Source: Roseateles terrae (lineage in GTDB: Bacteria > Pseudomonadota > Gammaproteobacteria > Burkholderiales > Burkholderiaceae_C). From it: a DNA stretch of 64,000 bases. Below, one piece after another: positions 1 to 7,373 of the stretch. The notes beneath the pieces were generated by a model that was not told the DNA's origin, made no database searches, and saw only the letters and a list, made by a program, of their open reading frames with translations. How positions within the stretch are numbered: the first letter of the stretch is position 1; each line of letters opens with the position of its first letter. Both the position numbers and the translations under genes were made by a program. Where the stretch lies: contig NZ_JACHXO010000002.1 of assembly GCF_014192155.1 (NCBI RefSeq), forward strand, positions 496,001 through 560,000. Direction: 5' to 3'.

Positions 1-270
1 GTGATGGACGAGCGGCTGCGCACGCTGGTGTTCAGCAGCCACGTGCTGATCGTGGTGTCCGGCCTGAGCCTGTGGGGCGCCTTGCATCACGACCCCACCC
101 AGGAGCCGTGGATGGTGGGCAAATTCATCGCGCTCGCGGTGTACTTCACCAGCGGTCACTTTGCGCTCGGACGCAGCGAATTCCGGGTGATCGAATACCT
201 GGTGGCGCTGATGGCGCTCGCTTATGTGGGGGCGGTGTCGGTCACACGGGAGGTGGGGCTGGGGCTGTGA
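1..270 (+). CDS. SirB-family small membrane protein, C-terminal part
   Basis: This reading frame is already open at base 1, so the true start may lie left of the window. The 89 visible residues hold three hydrophobic segments, and the arrangement ending in a short 'SVTREVG' tail matches the C-terminal part of SirB-type integral membrane proteins, which are usually about 120-130 aa with four helices. SirB proteins are named after a Salmonella invasion-gene regulator, but their biochemical role is unknown. The stop is the TGA at 268-270, 20 bases before the end of the oppositely oriented next gene. Family assignment rests on the hydrophobic pattern and a few matching positions, so it is moderate only. 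Confidence 0.6.
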   Translation: MMDERLRTLVFSSHVLIVVSGLSLWGALHHDPTQEPWMVGKFIALAVYFTSGHFALGRSEFRVIEYLVALMALAYVGAVSVTREVGLGL

Positions 271-289
271 GGGCACTGAACCGCAATGA

Positions 290-712
290 TCAGCCCACCA
301 GCTTCCAACCGGAGGCCCACAGTTGCTGGACCGCACGAGCGCACAGTTCGCGGCGAAGTTCGACTGGCCGGGCGCCGGGACGGCCCAGCGCGGCGGCGCT
401 GATCCACTGCGGCCCTGCCTGCGCCGACAGACGGGGACGTCCATGGCGATCCGCGCGCAGCAGGGCCAGCCGCCAGGCGGCGGTCAAGCCACGGTTCTGC
501 GCCTCATCGGCCAGCACGCCGATCCAGTCGTCACCCTGGATGCGATGGGCGGCCTTGAGCAGGTCCAGATCGGTGGGGGCGTGATGGAACTCGGCAACCG
601 GTTCACCCCACGAATCCCGCAGCACGCGAGCGGTGGGTTGAGCGCCAGCCGCGGGGCGGGCAGAGCGGCGGCGGGCCAGGAGGGCGTCGAATTGAGCGAG
701 GCGAGCAGACAT
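290..712 (-). CDS. hypothetical protein, 140 aa
   Basis: A 140-aa protein starting with MSARLAQFDALLARRR. I do not recognise a family. The sequence is Ala/Arg-rich, predicted soluble and without a signal peptide. The central stretch 'IQGDDWIGVLADEAQNRG' looks like a genuine folded segment. An upstream in-frame ATG at 769 would add 19 residues, but the internal ATG at 712 gives a more natural N-terminus. It runs convergently into the SirB-like gene. The base composition resembles its neighbours and no overlapping gene competes for the region, so it is probably real but uncharacterised. Confidence 0.5.
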   Translation of the reverse strand: MSARLAQFDALLARRRSARPAAGAQPTARVLRDSWGEPVAEFHHAPTDLDLLKAAHRIQGDDWIGVLADEAQNRGLTAAWRLALLRADRHGRPRLSAQAGPQWISAAALGRPGARPVELRRELCARAVQQLWASGWKLVG

Positions 713-962
713 GAAAAAACTCCGAGAGCCCACAGACATCACCGGCGTTTGCCGGCCCGGGGGCATCATCGGAGCCGCAACGCTTTAGCCGTACTTGTTG
801 ACCGCCCGCAAGTAGTTGGTAAATCGGCGGTGGACGCTGGCGCGGGAAGCGCGAGGTCCGGGGATGATTTTAAGCACATCTGGCGGCCGCGTGCACGGGC
901 GGGTGGCGAAGCTTGTGATGCAGATCATGTTCCGGCTTGCCGACGGGGCCTCCACAGTCGCG

Positions 963-968
963 TACAAT
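963..968 (+). promoter_or_regulatory. putative -10 box of the SRP RNA gene
   Basis: TACAAT lies a few bases before the predicted 5' end of the SRP RNA. A possible -35 (TTGCCG, 937-942) is about 20 bases upstream, which is longer than ideal. The 260 bases between the hypothetical gene (712) and the RNA otherwise show nothing I can support; a 60-codon minus-strand frame at 785-967 has no coding signature. Confidence 0.4.
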
Positions 969-972
969 CGGT

Positions 973-1075
973 CCCTGACGGGCCTCCTCGCATGGAAGCA
1001 CGGCCAACCGGGTCAGATGGGGAACCAAGCAGCCCTAACTGTTGTGACCAGTGCCGGGGGTAAGGCTCGTCACCT
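973..1075 (+). ncRNA. ffs: signal recognition particle 4.5S RNA
   Basis: The region carries the hallmark SRP RNA apical domain: GGTCAG, then GGAA, then AAGCAGCC (about 1010-1034), followed by GTGCCGGGGG. The outer helix closes by pairing TGACGGGCCT (976-985) with AGGCTCGTCA (1063-1072), with one G-U pair. The RNA is about 100 nt, the usual small bacterial form without an Alu domain. It binds Ffh and targets nascent membrane proteins to FtsY and the SecYEG channel. A -10-like TACAAT precedes it and a strong intrinsic terminator follows it. The exact ends are estimated from the helix. Confidence 0.9.
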
Positions 1076-1087
1076 TATTCAAGCAAG

Positions 1088-1110
1088 AAACCGCCTTCGG
1101 GCGGTTTTTT
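1088..1110 (+). terminator. intrinsic terminator of ffs
   Basis: An eight-base-pair stem, AAACCGCC/GGCGGTTT, with a TTCG tetraloop is followed by a run of six T. It lies about 13 bases past the SRP RNA helix and reads in the same direction. Confidence 0.9.
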
Positions 1111-1247
1111 CGTTTCAGGCCTTTGGCCGCTCAATGTCTTCATGCTCGGCCTTCGCGGGCGAACGTCTGCCCCCCCACGAACGCAGCCCAGCGTTCATGA
1201 CGTCCCCGGTTGCCGCGATCTGACACCCCCGATATGCTGACTGCCGA

Positions 1248-2087
1248 ATGGCACCCGGAATCAGCCGCCGTCACTGCATCGCTGCAATCTCCAGCGCCTG
1301 GCTGCAGATGCCGGCCCCAGCGCTTGCGCAACCGCAGGCGGCTTCGGCCCGCGTCGTGTCTCCAGCAAGCAGACCCGCGCTGCTGCGATTTACTTTCTCT
1401 CGCAAGCAAGACGATCCCCGCACCCAGTGGCTGATCAAGGTCTACACCGAAGTGCTGGACACCCTCGGCATCGGTTTTGCGTTTGTGGATGCACCACCGG
1501 CGCGCGGACTCATCCTGGTCAACACGGGCGAAGCGGACGGCGAATTGGGGCGCACCTGGGGATACGGCTCGCTGCATGACAGTCTGATTCGCGTCCCGAC
1601 GCCCAACAATGATGTGGAATTCGTGGCCTACGTGCTGGAGGACCGAATCGCGGCCGGCTTCCCCGGCTGGCCCGCCATTCGGGACCAACGCTGGCACTGC
1701 GAATATCGGCGAGGCGTTGATGAAGCGGCCAGCCTGCTCCACCATCAACTCGATCCGACCCTGGTGTCCGCAGTGGGCAACATTGAATCAGGACTTCGCC
1801 GACTTCAGTTGCGACGCACCGACCTGTATCTGGACGTGGGCGAAGCGGTTGAAGACTTCCTGGCGTTCGGCGACGGCCGGGAACGGGTGCTGCCGGGCCC
1901 GGTCATTCGACGGCTTCAAGCCGTTCAGACCACCACCGGCCATGCGTACCTGCATCGCCGGCATGCGTCTCTGGTGCCGGACATCTCCGACACCTTGCTG
2001 ACGTTGAAAAAGCGGGGCCTCGTGGCGCGGTACCGCGAGGACGCCATGCGCCAGTATCTGCAGTCGCGGCAAAGGCGCATGGAGTGA
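1248..2087 (+). CDS. secreted solute-binding-protein-like protein
   Basis: A 279-aa protein. The N-terminus (about residues 1-28) has twin arginines, a hydrophobic stretch and an 'ALAQPQA' cleavage-like site, so export to the periplasm is likely. The body resembles the type 3 solute-binding-protein fold found as stand-alone proteins in many Burkholderiales: a β-strand 'LLRFTFSRKQDDPRTQW', a helix 'YTEVLDTLGIGFAFVDAP', and later 'YLHRRHASLVPDISDTLL'. The last motif matches the end of such proteins, where the mature domain closes. No permease or ATPase gene is adjacent, so a sensing or orphan binding role is more likely than transport. Ligand unknown. Confidence 0.6.
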   Translation: MAPGISRRHCIAAISSAWLQMPAPALAQPQAASARVVSPASRPALLRFTFSRKQDDPRTQWLIKVYTEVLDTLGIGFAFVDAPPARGLILVNTGEADGELGRTWGYGSLHDSLIRVPTPNNDVEFVAYVLEDRIAAGFPGWPAIRDQRWHCEYRRGVDEAASLLHHQLDPTLVSAVGNIESGLRRLQLRRTDLYLDVGEAVEDFLAFGDGRERVLPGPVIRRLQAVQTTTGHAYLHRRHASLVPDISDTLLTLKKRGLVARYREDAMRQYLQSRQRRME

Positions 2088-2147
2088 TGGCGACTGCTGC
2101 ACGCGGTCCGACGCTTGATAGGGGTGCGCGTGCCCATGCCGCCGCCC

Positions 2148-3428
2148 CTACGCCGGCTGCTGCTTGATCTGCTGAATCCGCCGGGATGATTCCAGCGCGT
2201 AGCGGCGGCAGTGATCCAGATACGCTCGTTCATGGACACCCACCAGATCGACCACGCTGTTCCAGAGCCAAGAGGGGGCCTCCAGCGATTTGCCGAGGTT
2301 CTTGCTCAGCTCCCCCGCCCAGGCACGTTTGTCAGCCGCGCTCATCTGCCGGGCATGGGCGACGCCCACCACATGGGCCAGGTACCGCGCCACCTGCCGA
2401 GCTTCGTCGGCGGTGATGTGATTCAGCTCCAGCTTCATGTCCTCAGGCAGCAGTTCCCGGACGAACACCGAGCGATCCCACAGCCGTCCCGCCACCATGC
2501 GCTCACCCAGGTGCGGTGAGAGGTGTCTGGCCCCTTCCACCACACGCTGTGCGTACTCATGCGGCATCTCGGCCGACTGATAGCGCGGCGCCGCCGCCCG
2601 GGCCGCTTCCTTGATGTCCACGAGGCAGAGGTCTCGGCCCAGAACGGCCCGTCCACCCACGTCCAGCATCGCAGCAAATCGCAGTTTGCCCAGGGAACTG
2701 CACCCCTTTTTCCAGTACGCCACATCGAGCAGTTCCACCGGTGCATCGTCGGATCGGCGGGACAGGCTCGTCGCAATGCGCTGCAGATCTTCCTGCTCGA
2801 GCAATTGCCCGATGGCGCTCTTCTCCGCTTTCGTCACCGGCCAGAACCTGGCACCCATTGGAAAGTGCACCGTCTTGCCCTGCACCCGCTCCTCTGCAAG
2901 ATGCCGCCAGGTGCGCCGGCTCGCCTGCTTCAGGGCAATGTGCACCGCCTCGGGACGGGGAGGCCTGGCCGCCCTCGGCTGGAACGCCCGGCGATATCCC
3001 ACCATGAGCTGCTCCATCATCAGCGCCGTCGTCACCCCGGGCAGATCGGAGCTTCGCACCGCCATGGCGAGTGAGAGCCCCAGCCGGACCAGGTCGTGCG
3101 CCGGATTCCCGATGACTGTCTGGTCGAAGTCGCGGATCTGGATCGCCACCTCGCCCTCTGCATTCGCCACCGGCCCAAGATTGCCGATGTGGCAGTCGCC
3201 GCAGATCCAGACGGCCGGCCCCTGCGGCAGTACGCTGCGCTCATTGGCGTCCAGCCACTCATAAAATCTGGCGGTGCTGCCCCGGACGTAGGCATGCGCG
3301 GACCGTGCCATCTTCATGCCACGCGCCGTATTGAGTTCGGCCTGGCGGCGGGCAGGTGCGACCGTTTTGCGCCTGACGGGCGATCGAGCAGCGCCCTTTG
3401 GTTTTCGGTTTCTTTGCTGCGCTGGCAT
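2148..3428 (-). CDS. DUF2252 family protein
   Basis: A 426-aa soluble protein. The kinase-like-fold motifs typical of DUF2252 are visible: 'VWICGDCHIGNLGPV' with a catalytic-loop-like Asp, then 'IQIRDFDQTVIGNPAHDL', and later 'YAQRVVEGARHLSP'. DUF2252 is distantly related to aminoglycoside-phosphotransferase-like kinases, but no member with this context has a defined substrate that I know of. The start at 3428 (MPAQQRNRK) is preferred to 3494 because an AGAGGG ribosome site lies just upstream. It follows an MFS exporter on the same strand with 75 bases between them, so co-transcription is possible. Confidence 0.8.
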   Translation of the reverse strand: MPAQQRNRKPKGAARSPVRRKTVAPARRQAELNTARGMKMARSAHAYVRGSTARFYEWLDANERSVLPQGPAVWICGDCHIGNLGPVANAEGEVAIQIRDFDQTVIGNPAHDLVRLGLSLAMAVRSSDLPGVTTALMMEQLMVGYRRAFQPRAARPPRPEAVHIALKQASRRTWRHLAEERVQGKTVHFPMGARFWPVTKAEKSAIGQLLEQEDLQRIATSLSRRSDDAPVELLDVAYWKKGCSSLGKLRFAAMLDVGGRAVLGRDLCLVDIKEAARAAAPRYQSAEMPHEYAQRVVEGARHLSPHLGERMVAGRLWDRSVFVRELLPEDMKLELNHITADEARQVARYLAHVVGVAHARQMSAADKRAWAGELSKNLGKSLEAPSWLWNSVVDLVGVHERAYLDHCRRYALESSRRIQQIKQQPA

Positions 3429-3503
3429 GAGAGCCCTCTGGATGTGGAACGCGCCATGGGGCAAGCCCTGTGCCACGCGCTCCCCGCTCGCCATTTACCG
3501 TCA

Positions 3504-4718
3504 TCAGTCTGGCTTAGCAGGCCGCTGATTCAGCCACTGGCCCAGCGCCACGGCAGCCACAGCGGCTAGCATCGCCACCGCCGCGCCGAGCAGCGCAACG
3601 CTCCCCACGCCCCAGGACGACAGACTGGCGCCGCCGAGAATGGCGCCGAGCGCAATGCCGCCATTGGCTGCCGACACGTTGATCGTGCCGGCCAATGCCT
3701 GTGACTGTGGCGCTGATTTCATCACCCGAATCTGGCAGATCGGATAAAGCGCGGTGTTGGCGATGCCCCAAAGGCCCAGTGCGAATGCCAGTGCCACCGG
3801 TGTGGCGGCCAGCCATGCGGTCGCCAGCATGCCGGCCGCAAGCATCAGGCTGAACACCGCAGTCGTGCGCAAGGGCTGGCGGTCGACCCAGCGGCCCCCG
3901 AGCCAATTTCCAGCCAGGCCCACGGCACCGAATCCCATCAGCCACCAGCCGACCTGCGCGGCGGGCACCTGCGCGACTCGTTCCAGGAACTCAGCGAGAT
4001 AGGTGTAGCCGGTGAACATGGCCGTGAATACGGTCACCGACAGCAGCACGTTGGCAACGAACGCCGGATCGCGAAGGATGCGCGCCTGCGTCCGCAAGCG
4101 GACCGGAGCGGTGGCCGCGGTGGTCGGCATGAACAGCTGCAGCAGTACCGCGACGAGCACCGCCAGCAGCGACAAGGCCCAGAAGGCGCCCCGCCACCCC
4201 AGCGCATCAGCGGCCACCGTGCCCAGCGGAATGCCCAGCAGCATCGCGGCAGAGATGCCCAGGTAGACCGTTGAGACGGCGCGACCGGCTCGCTCGGGAC
4301 CCGCGAGCTGTGCGGCCGTCTCGCTGGCGGTGCCCCAGAACACCGGCAGTGCCAAGGCTGGCACCATGCGGGCAACGGCCAGCACCCAGATGTTGGGCGC
4401 GACCGCTGCGACGGCATTGGACGCTGCAAAAAGAGCCAGCACCGACAGGAACAACCGCTTGCGCTCGAGGTGCGACAGCCAGGCCGTCAGGGGCGGCCCC
4501 GCCAGCATGACAACGAGGGCGAACAGTGTCACCAGTTGCCCTGCCGTCGCCACCGACACCGACAGGTCCCTGGCCAGCGCCGGCAGCAGGCCGACCATGA
4601 GGAACTCCGTGGTGACGATCACGAATGCGGCCACTGCAAGGATGACAGTGGTTGTGGAGGGGGTGGCAGCGGGCGCTTGGGCGCGTGGCGTGCGCCCTGC
4701 GGCGGGAAGAGAGGACAT
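3504..4718 (-). CDS. MFS exporter, DHA1/AraJ type
   Basis: A 404-aa inner-membrane protein with twelve predicted helices. The first helix 'FVIVTTEFLMVGLLPALA' is the classic start of sugar-efflux/drug:H+ antiporter-1 (AraJ/NepI-like) members, and helix 5 contains 'GIPLGTVAADALGWRGAFW', the motif-C region. It probably expels a small metabolite or drug using the proton gradient; substrate unknown. A LysR gene lies 61 bases upstream on the same strand, a common regulator-transporter pairing, so that LysR may control it. Confidence 0.85.
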   Translation of the reverse strand: MSSLPAAGRTPRAQAPAATPSTTTVILAVAAFVIVTTEFLMVGLLPALARDLSVSVATAGQLVTLFALVVMLAGPPLTAWLSHLERKRLFLSVLALFAASNAVAAVAPNIWVLAVARMVPALALPVFWGTASETAAQLAGPERAGRAVSTVYLGISAAMLLGIPLGTVAADALGWRGAFWALSLLAVLVAVLLQLFMPTTAATAPVRLRTQARILRDPAFVANVLLSVTVFTAMFTGYTYLAEFLERVAQVPAAQVGWWLMGFGAVGLAGNWLGGRWVDRQPLRTTAVFSLMLAAGMLATAWLAATPVALAFALGLWGIANTALYPICQIRVMKSAPQSQALAGTINVSAANGGIALGAILGGASLSSWGVGSVALLGAAVAMLAAVAAVALGQWLNQRPAKPD

Positions 4719-4779
4719 GGTGCGCAGAGAGGCTGAAGGGCCTCACAGCTTATTGATTCCTTCGCTTCCGATATGCGAT

Positions 4780-5724
4780 CTATCTTCCACCGACTACATC
4801 CCTCTCTTCCACAATCGAGACTTGAAGCCGGGTGGCGAGGTGGGCCAGCAGAGCGTCCACCTTGGGGAGCAGTTGCCGGCTGCGCTGCCACAACAGGTAG
4901 AGCGGCACACCGTCCACGGCGAATGAGGGCAGCAGCTGCACCAGCGCGCCGGTCTCCAGTTGCTCCTGCACCAGCCAAGTGGCCACCTGCCCGACACCGA
5001 ACCCTTCGCCAATGGCCTGGACCCACGACTCTGCACTGCCGACTTCCAGGCGGGCCACCGGATGCAGATGCTCGACGGGAGCGTCGCCGCGCTGGATCAG
5101 CCAGGGACTGGGCGTGCCGTTGGGGCGCCGGTAGAGCACCGCATCGACCCGGTCCAGCGCGTTCAGGTCATCCGGGATGGATCCCACGCGCTGGAGGTAA
5201 GCCGGGGCGCAGCAGAAAATTCGACGCTCGCGCCCCAGATACCGATGACCGATGGACGCGGGCCACGCGTCCGCACCGCCAAGCCGGACCGCTACATCGA
5301 TGCCCTCCTCCACCAGGTCGGTGAAGCGATCGGTGAAGCTGATCTGCGGCTGCACACCCGGAAACGCCTTGAGGAATTCGAAGAGGACCGGCATCACATG
5401 CATGCGCCCATAGGTGGCGGGAAGATCAATGCGCAATTTGCCCACGGGCATGGAATGCTCCGCCTTGAGCACATGTTCGGCTTCTTCCAGCTCGCTGAGC
5501 ACGCCCTGGCAGGTCCGGTAGAAGGCCTGCCCGGCATCGGTCAGATCCATCCGGCGCGTGGTGCGTTCAAACAGGCGCACGCCCAGCCGAGCCTCCAGTC
5601 TCGCAATGGACTTTCCCACCGCCGAATTGGTCAGGTTCAATCGCTCTGCTGCGGCGGTAAAGCTGCCCGCATCCACCGCTGTGACGAAAACGTCGATGCC
5701 TTTGAGGCGTTCCGAGGAATGCAT
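4780..5724 (-). CDS. LysR-family transcriptional regulator
   Basis: A 314-aa regulator. The N-terminal winged helix-turn-helix is clear: 'FVTAVDAGSFTAAAERL' followed by 'AVGKSIARLEARLGVRLFERT' (about residues 9-60). The C-terminal effector-binding domain includes 'GMDVAVRLG'-type sequence (here 'GIDVAVRLGG') typical of the CrgA/DmlR subgroup. It is followed on the same strand by the MFS exporter, a likely target. The effector is unknown. Confidence 0.9.
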   Translation of the reverse strand: MHSSERLKGIDVFVTAVDAGSFTAAAERLNLTNSAVGKSIARLEARLGVRLFERTTRRMDLTDAGQAFYRTCQGVLSELEEAEHVLKAEHSMPVGKLRIDLPATYGRMHVMPVLFEFLKAFPGVQPQISFTDRFTDLVEEGIDVAVRLGGADAWPASIGHRYLGRERRIFCCAPAYLQRVGSIPDDLNALDRVDAVLYRRPNGTPSPWLIQRGDAPVEHLHPVARLEVGSAESWVQAIGEGFGVGQVATWLVQEQLETGALVQLLPSFAVDGVPLYLLWQRSRQLLPKVDALLAHLATRLQVSIVEERDVVGGR

Positions 5725-5778
5725 GAATCGTGGAATCGTGAAATGAGCGCCGAGTGATGTCGGCGATCGTATCCGCGT

Positions 5779-7338
5779 TCATTTCACGCGCTGCGTCTGT
5801 GCAGGGGGATGCAGATTCACCGTCCAGTCGCGCACCGTCACCGACCAGGTCGGTGGCTGCGCCAGGCTCAGGCCTGCGGCCTGATAGGCGCCCTCCGAAT
5901 CGGCTTCATCCGGCTCGCTGGCGATGGCCACGGGCTGCAGCCGGCGCAGCGTCTCGCCGTCATTGAAGTAGCCCTTCCACACGGGTTTGGTCAGCGCCCC
6001 CGATCCCCAGAACAGGGTGGACGTCCAGGGGCCGATCACCAGCTGACCGTTCCATCGCCCCTCTGCGGCCAGTCGCTGCTGCGTGTCCCGGATGACGTAG
6101 GTGCGGCGCTCCATGGCCTTTGCATAGTCGCGCATGTCCAGGCCCAGCACCACCACCAGCGCCGCGATCACCCCATGCCGCCAGGACAAGGTCGCATGGC
6201 GTGCCGCCCGGTCCGGACCGCGCTCCACCCAGTGCCACGCGGCCAACAGACCACAAGCGCCAAGCAGGCCAAGCGCCATGACCAGCGACAGTACATACCG
6301 GCTGGGCAAATAGCTCAAGGTGAGCTTGTGCAGTTCGATCAGCACCCAGGCGGTGGGCGGACCGATCAAGGCCGCCCACTGCCGCTGCTGCTCGGGATGG
6401 ATTCTCACAGCCCGCCTCGCAACAGCCGCTGCCACAAGCCCCACCACGACCAGCAGCCACACGCCCCACAGGCGCCGATCCATCAGCAGCTCCCGCGTAT
6501 TCGCCGCGATGCTGTGCATCACCTGGGTGATCGAGGACGAGCCGCGCGAGCTCTGCGAGCCCAGCACAAAACTCATCAGCGCGCGGTTCGGCACATACCA
6601 GGCGGCCGCAAAAACGCCAGCCATGACCGCTGCAGCGGCCCCCGAGCCCGTCACGTCCATCAGGGCACTTCGCCAGGTTTTTCGCCAGGCGCCCGCATTC
6701 AACAGCCAGGCGACCCCGAAGGCCAACGGCGGAATGACGGCGGCATAAACGAACTGCACCTTCATTCCATAGGCCACGAAGATCAGCAGCGCGGAGACGC
6801 CCCAGGTCCAGCGTCCGGCGCCGCACAATCGCTGATGCACCGCCGACAGGGCAGCGAGGATCAGAAAGGACGCCGTCACCTCCACCAGCGCCAGATGCGC
6901 GTAATGGAAGGGGTAATACGACAGCGCCAGGACCGGCAGCCCGAGCAGCACGGCGCGCGACAAGAGCGCACGTCCGCTCGCCACCCACGCCAGGATCAGC
7001 GTACTCAGGCCCAGCATCGTCAGACGCATGACCGTCATCGAATCGCCGATGCCTCCGAGCACCCCATAGGCCAGCAAGGCATACAGCGGCTCCTTGATGA
7101 CCCCGTCCGACTCCGTCAGGTCCAGCGTGCCGGTCTGCAGCGCATTACGCACCTGCGCGGTGTAGAGGCCTTCGTCGGTCCAGGGGCCGCGACTGAAGCC
7201 CAGACTGGCGTCTGCATCCGCCAGCACAAACGGCACATGCGCCGCCACGACCACCATCCACACGGCCAGCGCCACCCACCCTCGCCAGCCGCCCTGTCTT
7301 TCAACAGAGCGGCCCTCCTGCCGTCCAGCTTGATTCAT
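5779..7338 (-). CDS. GT39/ArnT-like membrane glycosyltransferase
   Basis: A 519-aa polytopic membrane protein with about eleven hydrophobic helices. After the first helix comes 'RGPWTDEGLYTAQ', where the DE pair matches the acidic catalytic motif in the first periplasmic loop of GT-C enzymes (PMT/ArnT family). Later 'KEPLYALLAYGVLGG' and 'YYPFHYAHLALVEVTASFL' match the family pattern. Such enzymes transfer a sugar from a polyprenyl-phosphate carrier to a lipid or protein on the periplasmic side; acceptor unknown. It lies 35 bases downstream of the secreted sugar-dehydrogenase gene in the minus direction, with no obvious functional link. Confidence 0.75.
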   Translation of the reverse strand: MNQAGRQEGRSVERQGGWRGWVALAVWMVVVAAHVPFVLADADASLGFSRGPWTDEGLYTAQVRNALQTGTLDLTESDGVIKEPLYALLAYGVLGGIGDSMTVMRLTMLGLSTLILAWVASGRALLSRAVLLGLPVLALSYYPFHYAHLALVEVTASFLILAALSAVHQRLCGAGRWTWGVSALLIFVAYGMKVQFVYAAVIPPLAFGVAWLLNAGAWRKTWRSALMDVTGSGAAAAVMAGVFAAAWYVPNRALMSFVLGSQSSRGSSSITQVMHSIAANTRELLMDRRLWGVWLLVVVGLVAAAVARRAVRIHPEQQRQWAALIGPPTAWVLIELHKLTLSYLPSRYVLSLVMALGLLGACGLLAAWHWVERGPDRAARHATLSWRHGVIAALVVVLGLDMRDYAKAMERRTYVIRDTQQRLAAEGRWNGQLVIGPWTSTLFWGSGALTKPVWKGYFNDGETLRRLQPVAIASEPDEADSEGAYQAAGLSLAQPPTWSVTVRDWTVNLHPPAQTQRVK

Positions 7339-7373
7339 GCCACCCCCGTCAGCTGCGGGGCCCGTTCAACTGC

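Noticed and set aside
785-967. 60-codon minus-strand frame just before ffs
   Set aside because: No ribosome site or homology, and it overlaps the probable ffs promoter.
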